Part shown: piece by piece, positions 46,001-54,483 of the stretch
Layout of the letters: each line of letters opens with the position of its first letter
Numbering within the stretch: position 1 is the stretch's first letter
NCBI GenBank assembly: GCA_938743325.2
Contig: OW568889.1
Span: 496,001 to 560,000, forward strand
From: Pycnococcus provasolii
Lineage: Eukaryota > Chlorophyta > Pseudoscourfieldiophyceae > Pseudoscourfieldiales > Pycnococcaceae
DNA length: 64,000 bases
Direction: 5' to 3'
Program-made: the position numbers and the translations under genes
The notes under the pieces: generated by a model
The model's input: the letters and a program-made list of their open reading frames with translations, nothing else
The model's database searches: none
Told to the model about the DNA's origin: nothing

Positions 46001-48097
46001 CGTCGTCTCTTCTGCCGTCGATTCCATCTTCTCGGGCGTCCGAGGGCCCGTGATAAGTTTCTCTTGATCTGGTAAGCTCGTCGCGGAATCGCCACGCCAT
46101 GCGATCAATGGAGCTTTGGGCGGCAGATTGAATGAAAGAGCCTTTCCAAACTCGAATGGCGTTCCAAATCGTCGCGATGGCATGGCATGGGTAGTTGTAC
46201 GATGTGCCACGTCATAATGTGCTGAAGGTGTATGCGACGACGTTTTCTTTGCCACCTTGCGCTGTTTCCGCTTGGGCTCCTGCGGATCTGTTCGCATACT
46301 CATGGTGAATGCAGGTCCACGGGGTGGCGCTGGTAACTCGTATCGCCCAGGAGTTGGGACGCTGTTATGCTTATCGCCAGTCTGCGAAGGCAGTCTCACG
46401 CCTATACTGAACGACAGCCCCGTCTCGCGAGATGCCACATCGTAGCGTCCTGGTGTCACCCCGGAGTCGGCTTCTGCGGCGTTTGATTGTCCGGGCAATC
46501 TCGTAGCTATGGAATATGCTGGCCCAGATGGATGAAGATGTGCTGTAGGATCGTACCATCCGACGGGTGGTACATCGTTATCATAGTTGATGGCATTGCT
46601 TGGAAGGCGCTGCGACATGGTGAAGGCTGGGCCACTTGGACCACTGTCGACGTCATACCAGCCAACGCCAGGTGCATCGTCGTCATCTTGGGTAAAGGCG
46701 CTTCGCCTCGACCCGCCAAATGTGTACGCATTTCCAGAGGGCATCGCGGGTGGCACATCGTACACGCCTGGTCCCAGGTGATGTTCAGGCTCGTCACGTA
46801 GCTGGTACCGTGATCCAAGTGAGTACTCAGGTCCGCGGTGAGGTTGGTGCGTGGGATAGTGGCCTGGTCCTGGAACGCCTGAATTGGTGTCGTACGGCTG
46901 TCGCTGTATGTTAAGTCCGCCGAACGTGTGCTCCGGCCCACCGTGCGGCGCAGCACCGAGCGGGTGCGCACCCGGTCCGGGCGTTGTCGAGTTGTCCACG
47001 AACGCGCTTCCGTGCTCGCGGTGTGCGCCGCCAACGGTGAACGCCGGACCGCGGCGAGGCGGATGCATAGGGTACTGCCCTGGTCCTGGAACGTCGACGC
47101 TCGTCCCAAGAGACTGCGTCGGCTGTCGCTGTATGTTAAGTCCGCCGAACGTGTGCTCCGGCCCGGCGTGCGGCGCGGGGCCTGTGGAGTGCGCACCCGG
47201 TCCAGGCGTTGTCGAGTTGTCCACGAACGCGCTTCCGTGCTCGCGGTGTGCGCCGCCAACGGTGAACGCCGGACCGCGGCGAGGCGGATGCATAGGGTAC
47301 TGCCCCGGTCCTGGAACGTCGGGGCTCGTCCCAAGAGACTGCGTCGGCTGTCGCTGTATGTTCAGTCCGCCGAACGTGTGCTCCGGCCCGGCGTGCGGCG
47401 CAGCTCCGAGCGGGTGCGCACCCGGTCCGGGCGTTGTCGAGTTGTCCAAAAGGAAGGCGCTTCCGTGCTCGCGGTGTGCGCCGCCAACGGTGAACGCCGG
47501 ACCGCGGCGAGGCGGATGCACAGGGTACTGCCCCGGTCCTGGAACGTCGGCGCTCGTCCCAAGAGACTGCATCGGCTGTCGCTGTATGTTAAGTCCGCCG
47601 AACGTGTGCTCCGGCCCGGCGTGCGGCGCAGGGCCTGTGGAGTGCGCACCCGGCCCTGGCCCATCCGTATTCTGGGTCATGCTTCCGTGCTCGCGGTGTG
47701 CGCCGCCAACGGTGAACGCCGGACCGCGGCGAGGCGGATGCACAGGGTACTGCCCTGGTCCTGGAACGTCGGCGCTCGTCCCAAGAGACTGCGTCGGCTG
47801 TCGCAGTATGTTAAGTCCGCCGAACGTGTGCTCCGGCCCACCGTGCGGCGCAGGGCCTGTGGAGTGCGCACCCGGCCCTGGCCCATTTGTGTTCTGTGTG
47901 TTTATATTATTGTAAGTTCTTCCCGCTCCGTGGATGGTGTATGCGGGACCCCTCCCGCGTACATTGGCCGAGGAATGGCCCGCGGTAGTTAGAGTAGGTG
48001 ATGGTGATGCCGTGAACGCCTGAACCGGTCCCTCTTGCAACGCGCGTATTACGACAGACGCACGACGACGAGGCAAGGGACCAGGAGGAGGGTCCAT
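42956..48097 (-). CDS. SHIPPO/STPGR-repeat protein (1,713 aa), flagellar microtubule type
   Basis: Start taken at the ATG 48097-48095, whose context (gccATGg) is better than that of the in-frame ATG at 48169-48167, 24 codons upstream. Along the whole length the STPGR motif recurs dozens of times as PGPGAY, PGPGQY and GPGAYHD, each followed by GPAFS, GPAFT or YTMGG, the pattern of ODF3/CIMAP and other SHIPPO proteins that line the inside of ciliary microtubules. The N-terminal third carries five longer near-identical units (75-80 residues) and the middle contains a 615-bp tandem duplication. No signal peptide. It points to a flagellated life stage. Exact microtubule position is inference. Confidence 0.88.
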   Translation of the reverse strand: MDPPPGPLPRRRASVVIRALQEGPVQAFTASPSPTLTTAGHSSANVRGRGPAYTIHGAGRTYNNINTQNTNGPGPGAHSTGPAPHGGPEHTFGGLNILRQPTQSLGTSADVPGPGQYPVHPPRRGPAFTVGGAHREHGSMTQNTDGPGPGAHSTGPAPHAGPEHTFGGLNIQRQPMQSLGTSADVPGPGQYPVHPPRRGPAFTVGGAHREHGSAFLLDNSTTPGPGAHPLGAAPHAGPEHTFGGLNIQRQPTQSLGTSPDVPGPGQYPMHPPRRGPAFTVGGAHREHGSAFVDNSTTPGPGAHSTGPAPHAGPEHTFGGLNIQRQPTQSLGTSVDVPGPGQYPMHPPRRGPAFTVGGAHREHGSAFVDNSTTPGPGAHPLGAAPHGGPEHTFGGLNIQRQPYDTNSGVPGPGHYPTHQPHRGPEYSLGSRYQLRDEPEHHLGPGVYDVPPAMPSGNAYTFGGSRRSAFTQDDDDAPGVGWYDVDSGPSGPAFTMSQRLPSNAINYDNDVPPVGWYDPTAHLHPSGPAYSIATRLPGQSNAAEADSGVTPGRYDVASRETGLSFSIGVRLPSQTGDKHNSVPTPGRYELPAPPRGPAFTMSMRTDPQEPKRKQRKVAKKTSSHTPSAHYDVAHRTTTHAMPSRRFGTPFEFGKALSFNLPPKAPLIAWRGDSATSLPDQEKLITGPRTPEKMESTAEETTAVRAGEGPAFSFGPPPAIQLKRDGFLKAQAGCGPGPGAYDVDELQTRKSSAPAYSMGAKPETRQQAKDEIGPGAYHDPDHTSLGGPAFSIAGRPEPKTATKDDLGPGAYYDPESTTFGGPAFTLAGRPGRGVLDADGSDMPGPGAYTRDGDEKSGRAFTFGRRVRRHDENKSEAPPPGAYEVAESKKGPAFSMGGRPAENAKSADADAEPGPGEYYQPDPASRGPAFSMPGRAPSKKPVDLGPGPGAYYGEDVPTGPAYSIAGRPEEKPMAKDGLGPGAYHDPDHTSLGGPAFSIAGRPEPKTATKDDLGPGAYYDPESTTLGGPAFTLAGRPEHGAIDADGSDMPGPGAYTRDGDEKSGRAFTFGRRVRRHDENKSEAPPPGAYEVAESKKGPAFSMGGRPAENAKSADADAEPGPGEYYQPDPASRGPAFSMPGRAPSKKPVDLGPGPGAYYGEDVPTGPAYSIAGRPEEKPMAKDGLGPGAYHDPDHTSLGGPAYTIPGRPHEKPEAVQTPGPADYHHVEPSGPAFTMPGRPPKPEQADDRGYYDLPLEKGLAFTMYPRIGKLITPGDGDGPALGQDSPHPMTYKLPDLPAGPRFTMASAGRKDVDGGKVPGPGEYDGGWVGRWAPEYTMSGKAAHSKSETTPGPGEYVEPRQPRRGPIFLYEERGSKIPDGPGPGDYEMPTKRDKAYTIGVKGTTRPPKPGPGPGQYHQPDAPHGPAASFTFAPRAPDEKPDEKPGPGAYDATNKGPQGNHYTFGRRAAVASRGEPLTPGPGGYAPPEADPGPAFTFAGRPMTKAQMDTPAPGDYHPETPAAPASRGVETVTEKLSGFHFTFAARRREQLAAQTPAPGDYEFVAPRSAPAPSPTPRGPTSALRRGAVGTPKGGVTFFGGDAPSYTLGGKTGSGAMGGGGSGTPAPGDYASTSSTSGKGAGPSYSMPRASASSEPYPRTGDAPGPGKYKPKAVSKGPSYTMGGGGAGFEGAKPETPLVGGTAAPPAPVGPSFTLGRRLPDE
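44516..45745. repeat. 615-bp tandem duplication inside the STPGR gene
   Basis: 44516-45130 and 45131-45745 are near-identical 615-bp copies (205 codons), each holding about six STPGR motifs; the opening 40 or so bases recur a third time at 45746. The copies differ mainly around 44945-45050 versus 45560-45665. Reading frame is kept. Confidence 0.92.
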
Positions 48098-48169
48098 GGC
48101 TGTATATCTGTCAATTAAATTATTGGGCAAGGGAAATTGGGAGCGGAGTCGGAGGGGTTTGAAAAACAT

Positions 48170-48355
48170 GCCTCATGTGGGGTCTTCGTAGGCCTTCCTA
48201 AACTTAGTGGGAAAGGGTTGGGCCAAGGAAGCCTCGAGGGGAAGGGGAAGGAGGCTCAAGGCCTTGGTGAAGAGGCCTTTGGGAAGGTCGTTGGTGAAGA
48301 GGCCTTTGCAAGGGGAGAGACTGTCGACGGAGAGGCAAACCCACAACCACCTGGC

Positions 48356-48408
<53 letters not shown>

Positions 48409-48888
48409 CACCTCTCTCTTTCTTTCTGGCTGAGTGGCTGAGTGGCTGGCCGAGCCGCCGAGGAGTTTTTCTCTTTTTGGCCGCGTAGATACCATCACTG
48501 ACGTGCGCGGAGCCGCGGAGGGATGGAGGAGGAAGTAAGCCAGTAAGGTAAACTTTTACCAGTCGCACGACAGGCAGGTTGATCCGAGTGAGGTCGTTGC
48601 CTGGAGCCTGGAGGGAAGGATGTTCCACTCCAGACAACGACCAAGTCAGAGCTCCTCATGCGACATGCGACATGCGTAGTACTATGGTCAGGTCGTATGG
48701 TCCGAGACTCCTCCTTCTACGATAGGGTAAAACCCCCAAACAAAGCGTTCTCCAAAATACCACTAATAATATCTCCGCGGGGGGGAAAATCAATCTAAAA
48801 AATCCTAGCCCTTATCCTTTTCCTCCGTTTCTATCTAACTTAAGTTGTTTCCGATTTTTCCGCCATACTCCTATTAAAAAAAGAGATT
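48170..48888. other. Intergenic with CT microsatellite
   Basis: About 720 bp between divergent genes. It contains a direct repeat of GGTGAAGAGGCCTTTG (48262 and 48293 regions), a (CT)n run at 48361-48401 followed by CTTT variants, and AT-rich sequence just before the thioredoxin-like gene. No gene seen. Confidence 0.55.
48361..48427. repeat. (CT)n microsatellite
   Basis: Twenty CT units followed by CTTT and CTCT variants. Confidence 0.9.
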
Positions 48889-49671
48889 ATGCTTGCGCCC
48901 CTACGTTCGAACCCGCACGCTCCAACTGCGCCTCGGGTCTGTCCCCCCTCGCATGGTACCTCGGCGTCAGTCGTCTCGTTGCGGTCTCGTTGCTCACATG
49001 TAAGGGCTCATCAAGACGACTCGTCATGTTCACCCACTTTCACTTTTAAGAAAGACTCGCATCGTCACGTGAGTGGTGGTGATGATCGCTTGGCGCTCTC
49101 TCGTGCGATCGTCGTGGGTGCGCTCTCCAGTGCGCTTGTGGTGGGAGCCGTCACGACACCATTTCAGGCGCTCGCTGACTCGGAAGGACCGCCGCCAATC
49201 GAAGTGCCGTACACGCCGTACGAAGTCCAGAAAGAATCCAAGGAAGACGCCGTCGCGCTCGCCAAGGCGCTGAAAGAACTTCCGGCGGGAACCGTCAAGG
49301 GATACGGCGCGTTCTGGTGCGAAGGGTGCAACAAGCAGAAGGACGTTCTCGGAAAGCAGGCGGTGGACATCCTCTTCGAAAGCGGCGTATACGTCGAGTG
49401 CTTTCCGGAAGGTGTGCGCAAGAACGTGCCTGGCAAGGAGGACATCACGAAGCCCGCGGCGGTGTGCAACGGGTTTGACAAGCCTGGTTGGCCTCTTTGG
49501 GTGGTGAACGACCCTCAGAGTGGAAAGGAGCTGCGTCGCATCACAGGCGTCAAGACCACGGAGCAGCTTGAGAACGCGCTCATTGGAAGCGGCGGCGTTG
49601 TCGGCGACGTGCTTTCTGGCGCCAAGTCGTTGGTCGACCGCAACCTGATTAGCGGCGAGCGCATGTTCTAG
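48889..49671 (+). CDS. Thylakoid-lumen thioredoxin-like protein (LTO1/VKOR-type Trx domain)
   Basis: 260 aa, ATG at 48889. Residues 1-70 resemble a plastid transit peptide (Ser, Arg and His-rich, few acids). A hydrophobic segment (about 70-92) ending in QALA-DSEG is a Sec-type lumen-targeting signal with an AxA cleavage site. The mature part (about 105-235) matches the thioredoxin domain fused to VKOR in cyanobacterial and plant LTO1: active-site WCEGC (Cys144 and Cys147), then KQKDVLG, VECFPEG and GWPLWVV. No VKOR membrane domain is present, so this is a free-standing version. It probably makes or shuffles disulfides in the lumen. No twin-arginine is seen before the hydrophobic core. Confidence 0.78.
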   Translation: MLAPLRSNPHAPTAPRVCPPSHGTSASVVSLRSRCSHVRAHQDDSSCSPTFTFKKDSHRHVSGGDDRLALSRAIVVGALSSALVVGAVTTPFQALADSEGPPPIEVPYTPYEVQKESKEDAVALAKALKELPAGTVKGYGAFWCEGCNKQKDVLGKQAVDILFESGVYVECFPEGVRKNVPGKEDITKPAAVCNGFDKPGWPLWVVNDPQSGKELRRITGVKTTEQLENALIGSGGVVGDVLSGAKSLVDRNLISGERMF

Positions 49672-49778
49672 TAAAGTCTAACAAAAATAAACCTTCGAAA
49701 GTGGTGTGGAATGGACAACCGTCCGTCTGACGAAGAAAACACAGTTCCATTACTGAATGAGCAAACCATCTTAGGAGT

Positions 49779-52700
49779 TCACTTCTCCTCCACACCAGCG
49801 CCCGCGCTCACAGAAACCTGAACAAAGACGTCATCCAAAGTCGCACTTGAAACGCCCCAGTCGACAAGACCCCAGTCGTCGCGGTTCGCCTCCATCACGT
49901 CGAACAGCTGCGCTAAAGTAGCGCCCGAATTGGGAACTTCGAATCTCATCGACGTGCCAAGCGCGTATGCGGCACGAACTTCACCTCCAAATGCTCGGTT
50001 CATGCGTGCAAGCCAGCGATCGTGAAGAGCTCGCGTCGTTCGTCCAGCGTCGCCGTCATCCTCTGCAGTCACCGCGACGACGTAGTACCCGGCAAAGCGT
50101 GATGCGAGCGCGCGTGGCTCGCCAATGCAGCGCAGCCGTCCGCCAACGATGATGCCAATGCGATCGCCAAGCACGTCCGCCTCCTCCATGCTGTGCGTCG
50201 TCAGCACCACGCACGCGTTGCGCTTGTACTTCAAGATGATATCCCACACGTACCGGCGGCTGACGGGATCCATGCCCGTCGTCGGCTCATCCAAGAACAC
50301 CACGCTCGGCGAACCGATGAGTGCAATTGCCACACTCAGGCGTCGGCGCATGCCACCGCTGAACTTCCCGCAAGGCACGTCGGCGACACTGAGTAGTGCG
50401 ACGCCGTCGAGACCTCGCCTCACCTCGGCACGAAGCGTCGCGCCGGAGAGATTCTTCAGGCGACCGTAGAAGAGGAGGTGCTCTCGTGCGGTGAGTTGTC
50501 CCCACAGCAGGTCGTGCTGCGGACAGACACCAACTTTCCCGTACACCTCGTCCATCGTCGTTCCTCCGAGCTTCAAGCCGCAGATGTGCGCCTCGCCAGA
50601 CGTGGGTTCCGACAGACCTGTCAGCACGCCAAGCGTCGTTGACTTGCCTGCGCCATTTGGGCCGAGCAAGCCGAAGCACTCCGTTCGACCAATCGCCATG
50701 CTCAGGTCGTGCACCGCAAGCTTGCGCGGGTACTGTTTTCGCAGGTGCGAAATCATCACCGCAGGAGCTGCGGCGGACGCCGCCGCCGATGCCGACGAGG
50801 AGGCGTGCTGTCGAAGCAAATGCTCGACGCGCGAAGCCTCCCCCACCACGTCCTCCGCATCGCATTGCTGCTCATCCGACGACGACGACGACACGTCGAC
50901 TACCGACGGACGCCCGGCGGATGCGGCGGCGGCGGCGGTGGTGGTGGCATTTGCTGTCATCTCCACCTCCTCCATCTCCATCTCCTCACGGCGGAGCTGC
51001 CGCTCGCGGCGCCTTGCGCAGCATCCGCGAAGGAACCACAGCCAGTGCTTGCGCACGCCGGTGCCGCTGTCAGTCACCTGGTCAAGATAGTAGCTCGCAA
51101 TCAGCAGGACAAACCAATCGACGATCATGATGTAGAGAACCATAAGCATGCCATTGCCCTCGTCGCTTGTCAGGCTCGCCCACGTCATGCCCACGCCACC
51201 AACCTGAGGTGCGAGCAGGCCGTACTGCCCAAATTCCCAAAGTCCGCGATACAGCGCGAAGGGTGGGAAAATCTGAAGCGCCCACATGCCTTTCACGCTT
51301 GAGACGACAATTTCCTGGATCGCGACGTTCGCCACAAGCCCCGAGATGAACACGAACAGGAGCATCATGACGAGCGACGTCCGCGCGTTGCTGAAGAAGC
51401 ACGCGAAGAAGAAGGACAGCGCGGTGATCACGTGGCCGTACACCAGGTAAAACACAATCTGCAAGCCAATGTCGTTATTCTTGAAGTACGGAAGCTGGAA
51501 GACGAACGCGCCGGCAATCACAAACAGCAGCGAGTACACCGCGTAGATGAGCCACATGTACCAGTACGTGACGAAGTAGTACGTCACGTCGCTCAGTCCG
51601 CCCATCTTCATCATGATGCGCAGGTGACTTCCCTTTTCGTACACGAGCGCGTACACGTTCACGGGAAGCATGAGATTCAGCAGCCACAGGTAGAATACGG
51701 GGCCGATGAGCGTGGAGAACTCGATGAGCAGCTCACTGCTTGGCTTGGGCGTGTCTTTCAGGCCGCGCAGGTTCGCGCTAGGTTTGTAGTCGGACAGGCT
51801 GGTGGGCCACATTGCGCGCAGTGCGGCGTTGGAAGCGAGGTTGATGGGCGCGTTGACACGATCCAGCTTCGGAACGGCTCCCGGCCCGCCATCAGGCCTC
51901 GTCGAGCTCGCGAGCTGGCTGGAGTTGAACCACAGCGAGACGTCGAAGCGCTGCGACTTGCCCCCGATGACCGCGGTGCGCACCGCTGACGCCGCCTGCG
52001 GCTCGAGAGAGCTGAACCCAAAGTCGAATTGCGCATTGCCGTACTGCGGAATGCCGTCGCGCACGTTCGGCGGCGGCGCGTACTCCCCCTCGCACGTGCT
52101 CGACTTCCAGGCGCAGTAGATCGCCTCGTCGATGTCCTCCGGCTGCGTGAGCCAGACGGGCGGTGCGGATGTGCATCGCAGCTCGATGCCCAGGTTGTCT
52201 CTGAGCGCCTCGCTCGCGGTTTGCATCGCGCCCGCCGCCGCCTCCGAGATGCTGCCGCAGTCTATGAATGCATACCACAGTGGCCTTGGCTCGAGCATGG
52301 CGGTAATCTCATCCTCGAGCGCGCCACTTGAGCGTGAATTCGCCGCCGCGCCGACGACCGCTTCGTTGGGATCATCGCCGCCGCTGAACCCGCCCGTGCC
52401 GCCGGAGTTCGAACCGAGGACGTTGACGGCACCTACGTCGGCGGACGGCATAAATGCTGGCTCCAGATAGAGCGAGTACGATGCCGGCGCCGCAGTAGCG
52501 TAGCGCAGGTCCAGGTTTTGGAATGCACGCGAAATGTCCCGCATCGCCTGCACTTGTTCTGGCGTGGGTGGCGATTGTGACGTTGGGTCGCCGCCAAACA
52601 TCGCGGAGCTTAGAAACTCACCAACACCTCCACCGGACTGTGCGGACGCAAGCACATTTTGCAGCAGGCGCTGACGCCGATCCTGGTCAGCCTGCTTTCG

Positions 52701-53903
52701 TTGAAACTCCTCCACTTCCTGCTCAGGTGTCGTGGGAGTTGTCGTGGCATTGTTGGTGGTAGTGGCATCGGTGGGTGTGACGAAACGGCTGAGCATGTCG
52801 TTCGATTCTGCCGACTGCGGGAACACCGCCTGTGCGGTGAGCGCGGCGACAATCAGCCGGTTTAGAGCCTCTTCAAGCGTCTCGCTCCTTGCGAGCAGTC
52901 CGTCCGCGAGATATTCTGCCGCGGCACGGTCCGAGCCGGTGAACATCATGGGCGTTGCGTTCGTTGGCCACAGCAGCGGGCTGACACCCGTAATTTCCCC
53001 GTCTGGTCCGACATCCTCCGATCCCGGCGGCGGGTCAGGAGCACGGTTGCCGTCTTTTGGCAGCTGCAGCAGAGGTGGCCATGCGAGCGGCCTTTCGATG
53101 GCGCAGAATATGCTCTGATCCGAGGTGGAGTACTGCAGTCCACAGTTCGTTTCGTTGTAGAGTTCGCACTCGGCATACGGCGAGCACAGCCGTCCTTCTT
53201 CCGGATCGTCGCTGCTGTCGCGGCATACGCGCTGAAAGGTGGCTGAGTTTGTGACGTTATCGTATACCTTTTCGTATGAGCAGCATCGGAGGCACTCACA
53301 CCCGCACCGGTTGGATGGCGTGCTGAGCTGGCGGTTGACGACGAGCTGGAGCACGACGAGCAGGGCGAGGAAGGCGATGGGCGTGATCACAAGAGCAAGG
53401 TTGGTTCCCCAGTTGCGAAACTGGAAGGTGAGATTCTTGCGGAGGAGCGCATTCGTTTGCTGCCAAAACCCCGCGCGCGTGTCCGTGCGCGGTTGATGTT
53501 GACGACGACGATCTGGATCAGCAGCTTCGTCGTTGTGTTGTTTTTTATTGTTCCTTTGCTGTTTCCGTTCGATCGAAGCGTACACACCCTTCACACCACC
53601 CATGCATCCCACACCTCCACCTCCTTCTTCTTCTTCGTGAAGAAGTTCTTCTGAAGACGGCATCGATGAGAAGGACGATTTGTCGTCGTCGTCGTCGTCG
53701 TCACCGTTGTGCTGATGCTGCTGCTGCTGCTGCTGCCCTCGCCGTCGTCGTCCGAGCGCGTGATCATCATCCTGGAAGACGACATCCGTTGGCAGCCACA
53801 TCATCATGGAGTCATCACGAGCGGGCTGAGCGGCTGCGGCGGCATCATGATTACTATTATTACTATCGGGTCCCGACGACGAGGAGTTGATCTGCGGCGC
53901 CAT
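49779..53903 (-). CDS. ABCA-family half-transporter, copy 1
   Basis: 1,374 aa from the ATG at 53903-53901. An acidic, Gln-rich cytosolic head is followed by the first membrane helix (near residue 175). A large exocytoplasmic loop of more than 500 residues follows, with a Cys cluster (CGCECLRCC) at its start and many Asn-x-Ser/Thr sites. Six or so helices span about 728-938, then a linker with poly-Ala/Ser. The single nucleotide-binding domain has Walker A GPNGAGKS (near 1080), the signature SGGMRRRLS (near 1183) and Walker B VVFLDEPTTGMD (near 1203). One membrane half plus one ATPase equals a half-size ABCA (plant AOH/ATH type), which works as a dimer, usually moving lipids. Substrate unknown. 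Confidence 0.92.
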   Translation of the reverse strand: MAPQINSSSSGPDSNNSNHDAAAAAQPARDDSMMMWLPTDVVFQDDDHALGRRRRGQQQQQQHQHNGDDDDDDDKSSFSSMPSSEELLHEEEEGGGGVGCMGGVKGVYASIERKQQRNNKKQHNDEAADPDRRRQHQPRTDTRAGFWQQTNALLRKNLTFQFRNWGTNLALVITPIAFLALLVVLQLVVNRQLSTPSNRCGCECLRCCSYEKVYDNVTNSATFQRVCRDSSDDPEEGRLCSPYAECELYNETNCGLQYSTSDQSIFCAIERPLAWPPLLQLPKDGNRAPDPPPGSEDVGPDGEITGVSPLLWPTNATPMMFTGSDRAAAEYLADGLLARSETLEEALNRLIVAALTAQAVFPQSAESNDMLSRFVTPTDATTTNNATTTPTTPEQEVEEFQRKQADQDRRQRLLQNVLASAQSGGGVGEFLSSAMFGGDPTSQSPPTPEQVQAMRDISRAFQNLDLRYATAAPASYSLYLEPAFMPSADVGAVNVLGSNSGGTGGFSGGDDPNEAVVGAAANSRSSGALEDEITAMLEPRPLWYAFIDCGSISEAAAGAMQTASEALRDNLGIELRCTSAPPVWLTQPEDIDEAIYCAWKSSTCEGEYAPPPNVRDGIPQYGNAQFDFGFSSLEPQAASAVRTAVIGGKSQRFDVSLWFNSSQLASSTRPDGGPGAVPKLDRVNAPINLASNAALRAMWPTSLSDYKPSANLRGLKDTPKPSSELLIEFSTLIGPVFYLWLLNLMLPVNVYALVYEKGSHLRIMMKMGGLSDVTYYFVTYWYMWLIYAVYSLLFVIAGAFVFQLPYFKNNDIGLQIVFYLVYGHVITALSFFFACFFSNARTSLVMMLLFVFISGLVANVAIQEIVVSSVKGMWALQIFPPFALYRGLWEFGQYGLLAPQVGGVGMTWASLTSDEGNGMLMVLYIMIVDWFVLLIASYYLDQVTDSGTGVRKHWLWFLRGCCARRRERQLRREEMEMEEVEMTANATTTAAAAASAGRPSVVDVSSSSSDEQQCDAEDVVGEASRVEHLLRQHASSSASAAASAAAPAVMISHLRKQYPRKLAVHDLSMAIGRTECFGLLGPNGAGKSTTLGVLTGLSEPTSGEAHICGLKLGGTTMDEVYGKVGVCPQHDLLWGQLTAREHLLFYGRLKNLSGATLRAEVRRGLDGVALLSVADVPCGKFSGGMRRRLSVAIALIGSPSVVFLDEPTTGMDPVSRRYVWDIILKYKRNACVVLTTHSMEEADVLGDRIGIIVGGRLRCIGEPRALASRFAGYYVVAVTAEDDGDAGRTTRALHDRWLARMNRAFGGEVRAAYALGTSMRFEVPNSGATLAQLFDVMEANRDDWGLVDWGVSSATLDDVFVQVSVSAGAGVEEK

Positions 53904-54483
53904 TACTACTACCACTACTTACTTAGATCCAGTCAGTGACGAGTTCTTCAATAATAACCGCGACTGACTGACAGACTGAGTGACGAGTGAACAACAACTG
54001 AAGACGAAAGAAAGTATATATATGTCACGCAAAAAAAGGCACGAAAACACCTTCTACCTACAATGTTAGTTCATTTATTACAGGCAGGCAGGCGCAGCAG
54101 CACCGACTGACCCGGGAAACTAAAAATAACCACCACCGCACATTTAATCCAAATAAATAGGTCGTCGAAGTCAAAAGGGGGACGTTCGTTCGGGGACCCT
54201 TTCGCCCTGAGCCCGAGGGGGTTTCCGCGTCTGAAGAGTTCCCTCCCTGCCCACCCGAGTCTCGAGGTACCCGTAACTCCGTAAGAATAATAGAACTTTT
54301 AGTTCCGGGGATGGAGTGAGCGGGGTACGTTCCCGACTGGTTCGCAGAATAAAATTTAACCTAACCCCCAATCAATCAATCCAATCGCAATCCCACATTT
54401 GGTTCCTATGATCCACGCTCTTTATGATTCTCGACGGCTTGGATGGGCTCGGCAGGCTACTAGCTACTTATTAGGAAGTATAC
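53904..54483. other. Divergent promoter region between ABCA copy 1 and the MFS gene
   Basis: 580 bp with no gene; AT-rich stretch near 54013-54160 and an A/T element (TATATATATG) at about 54015. Confidence 0.5.
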
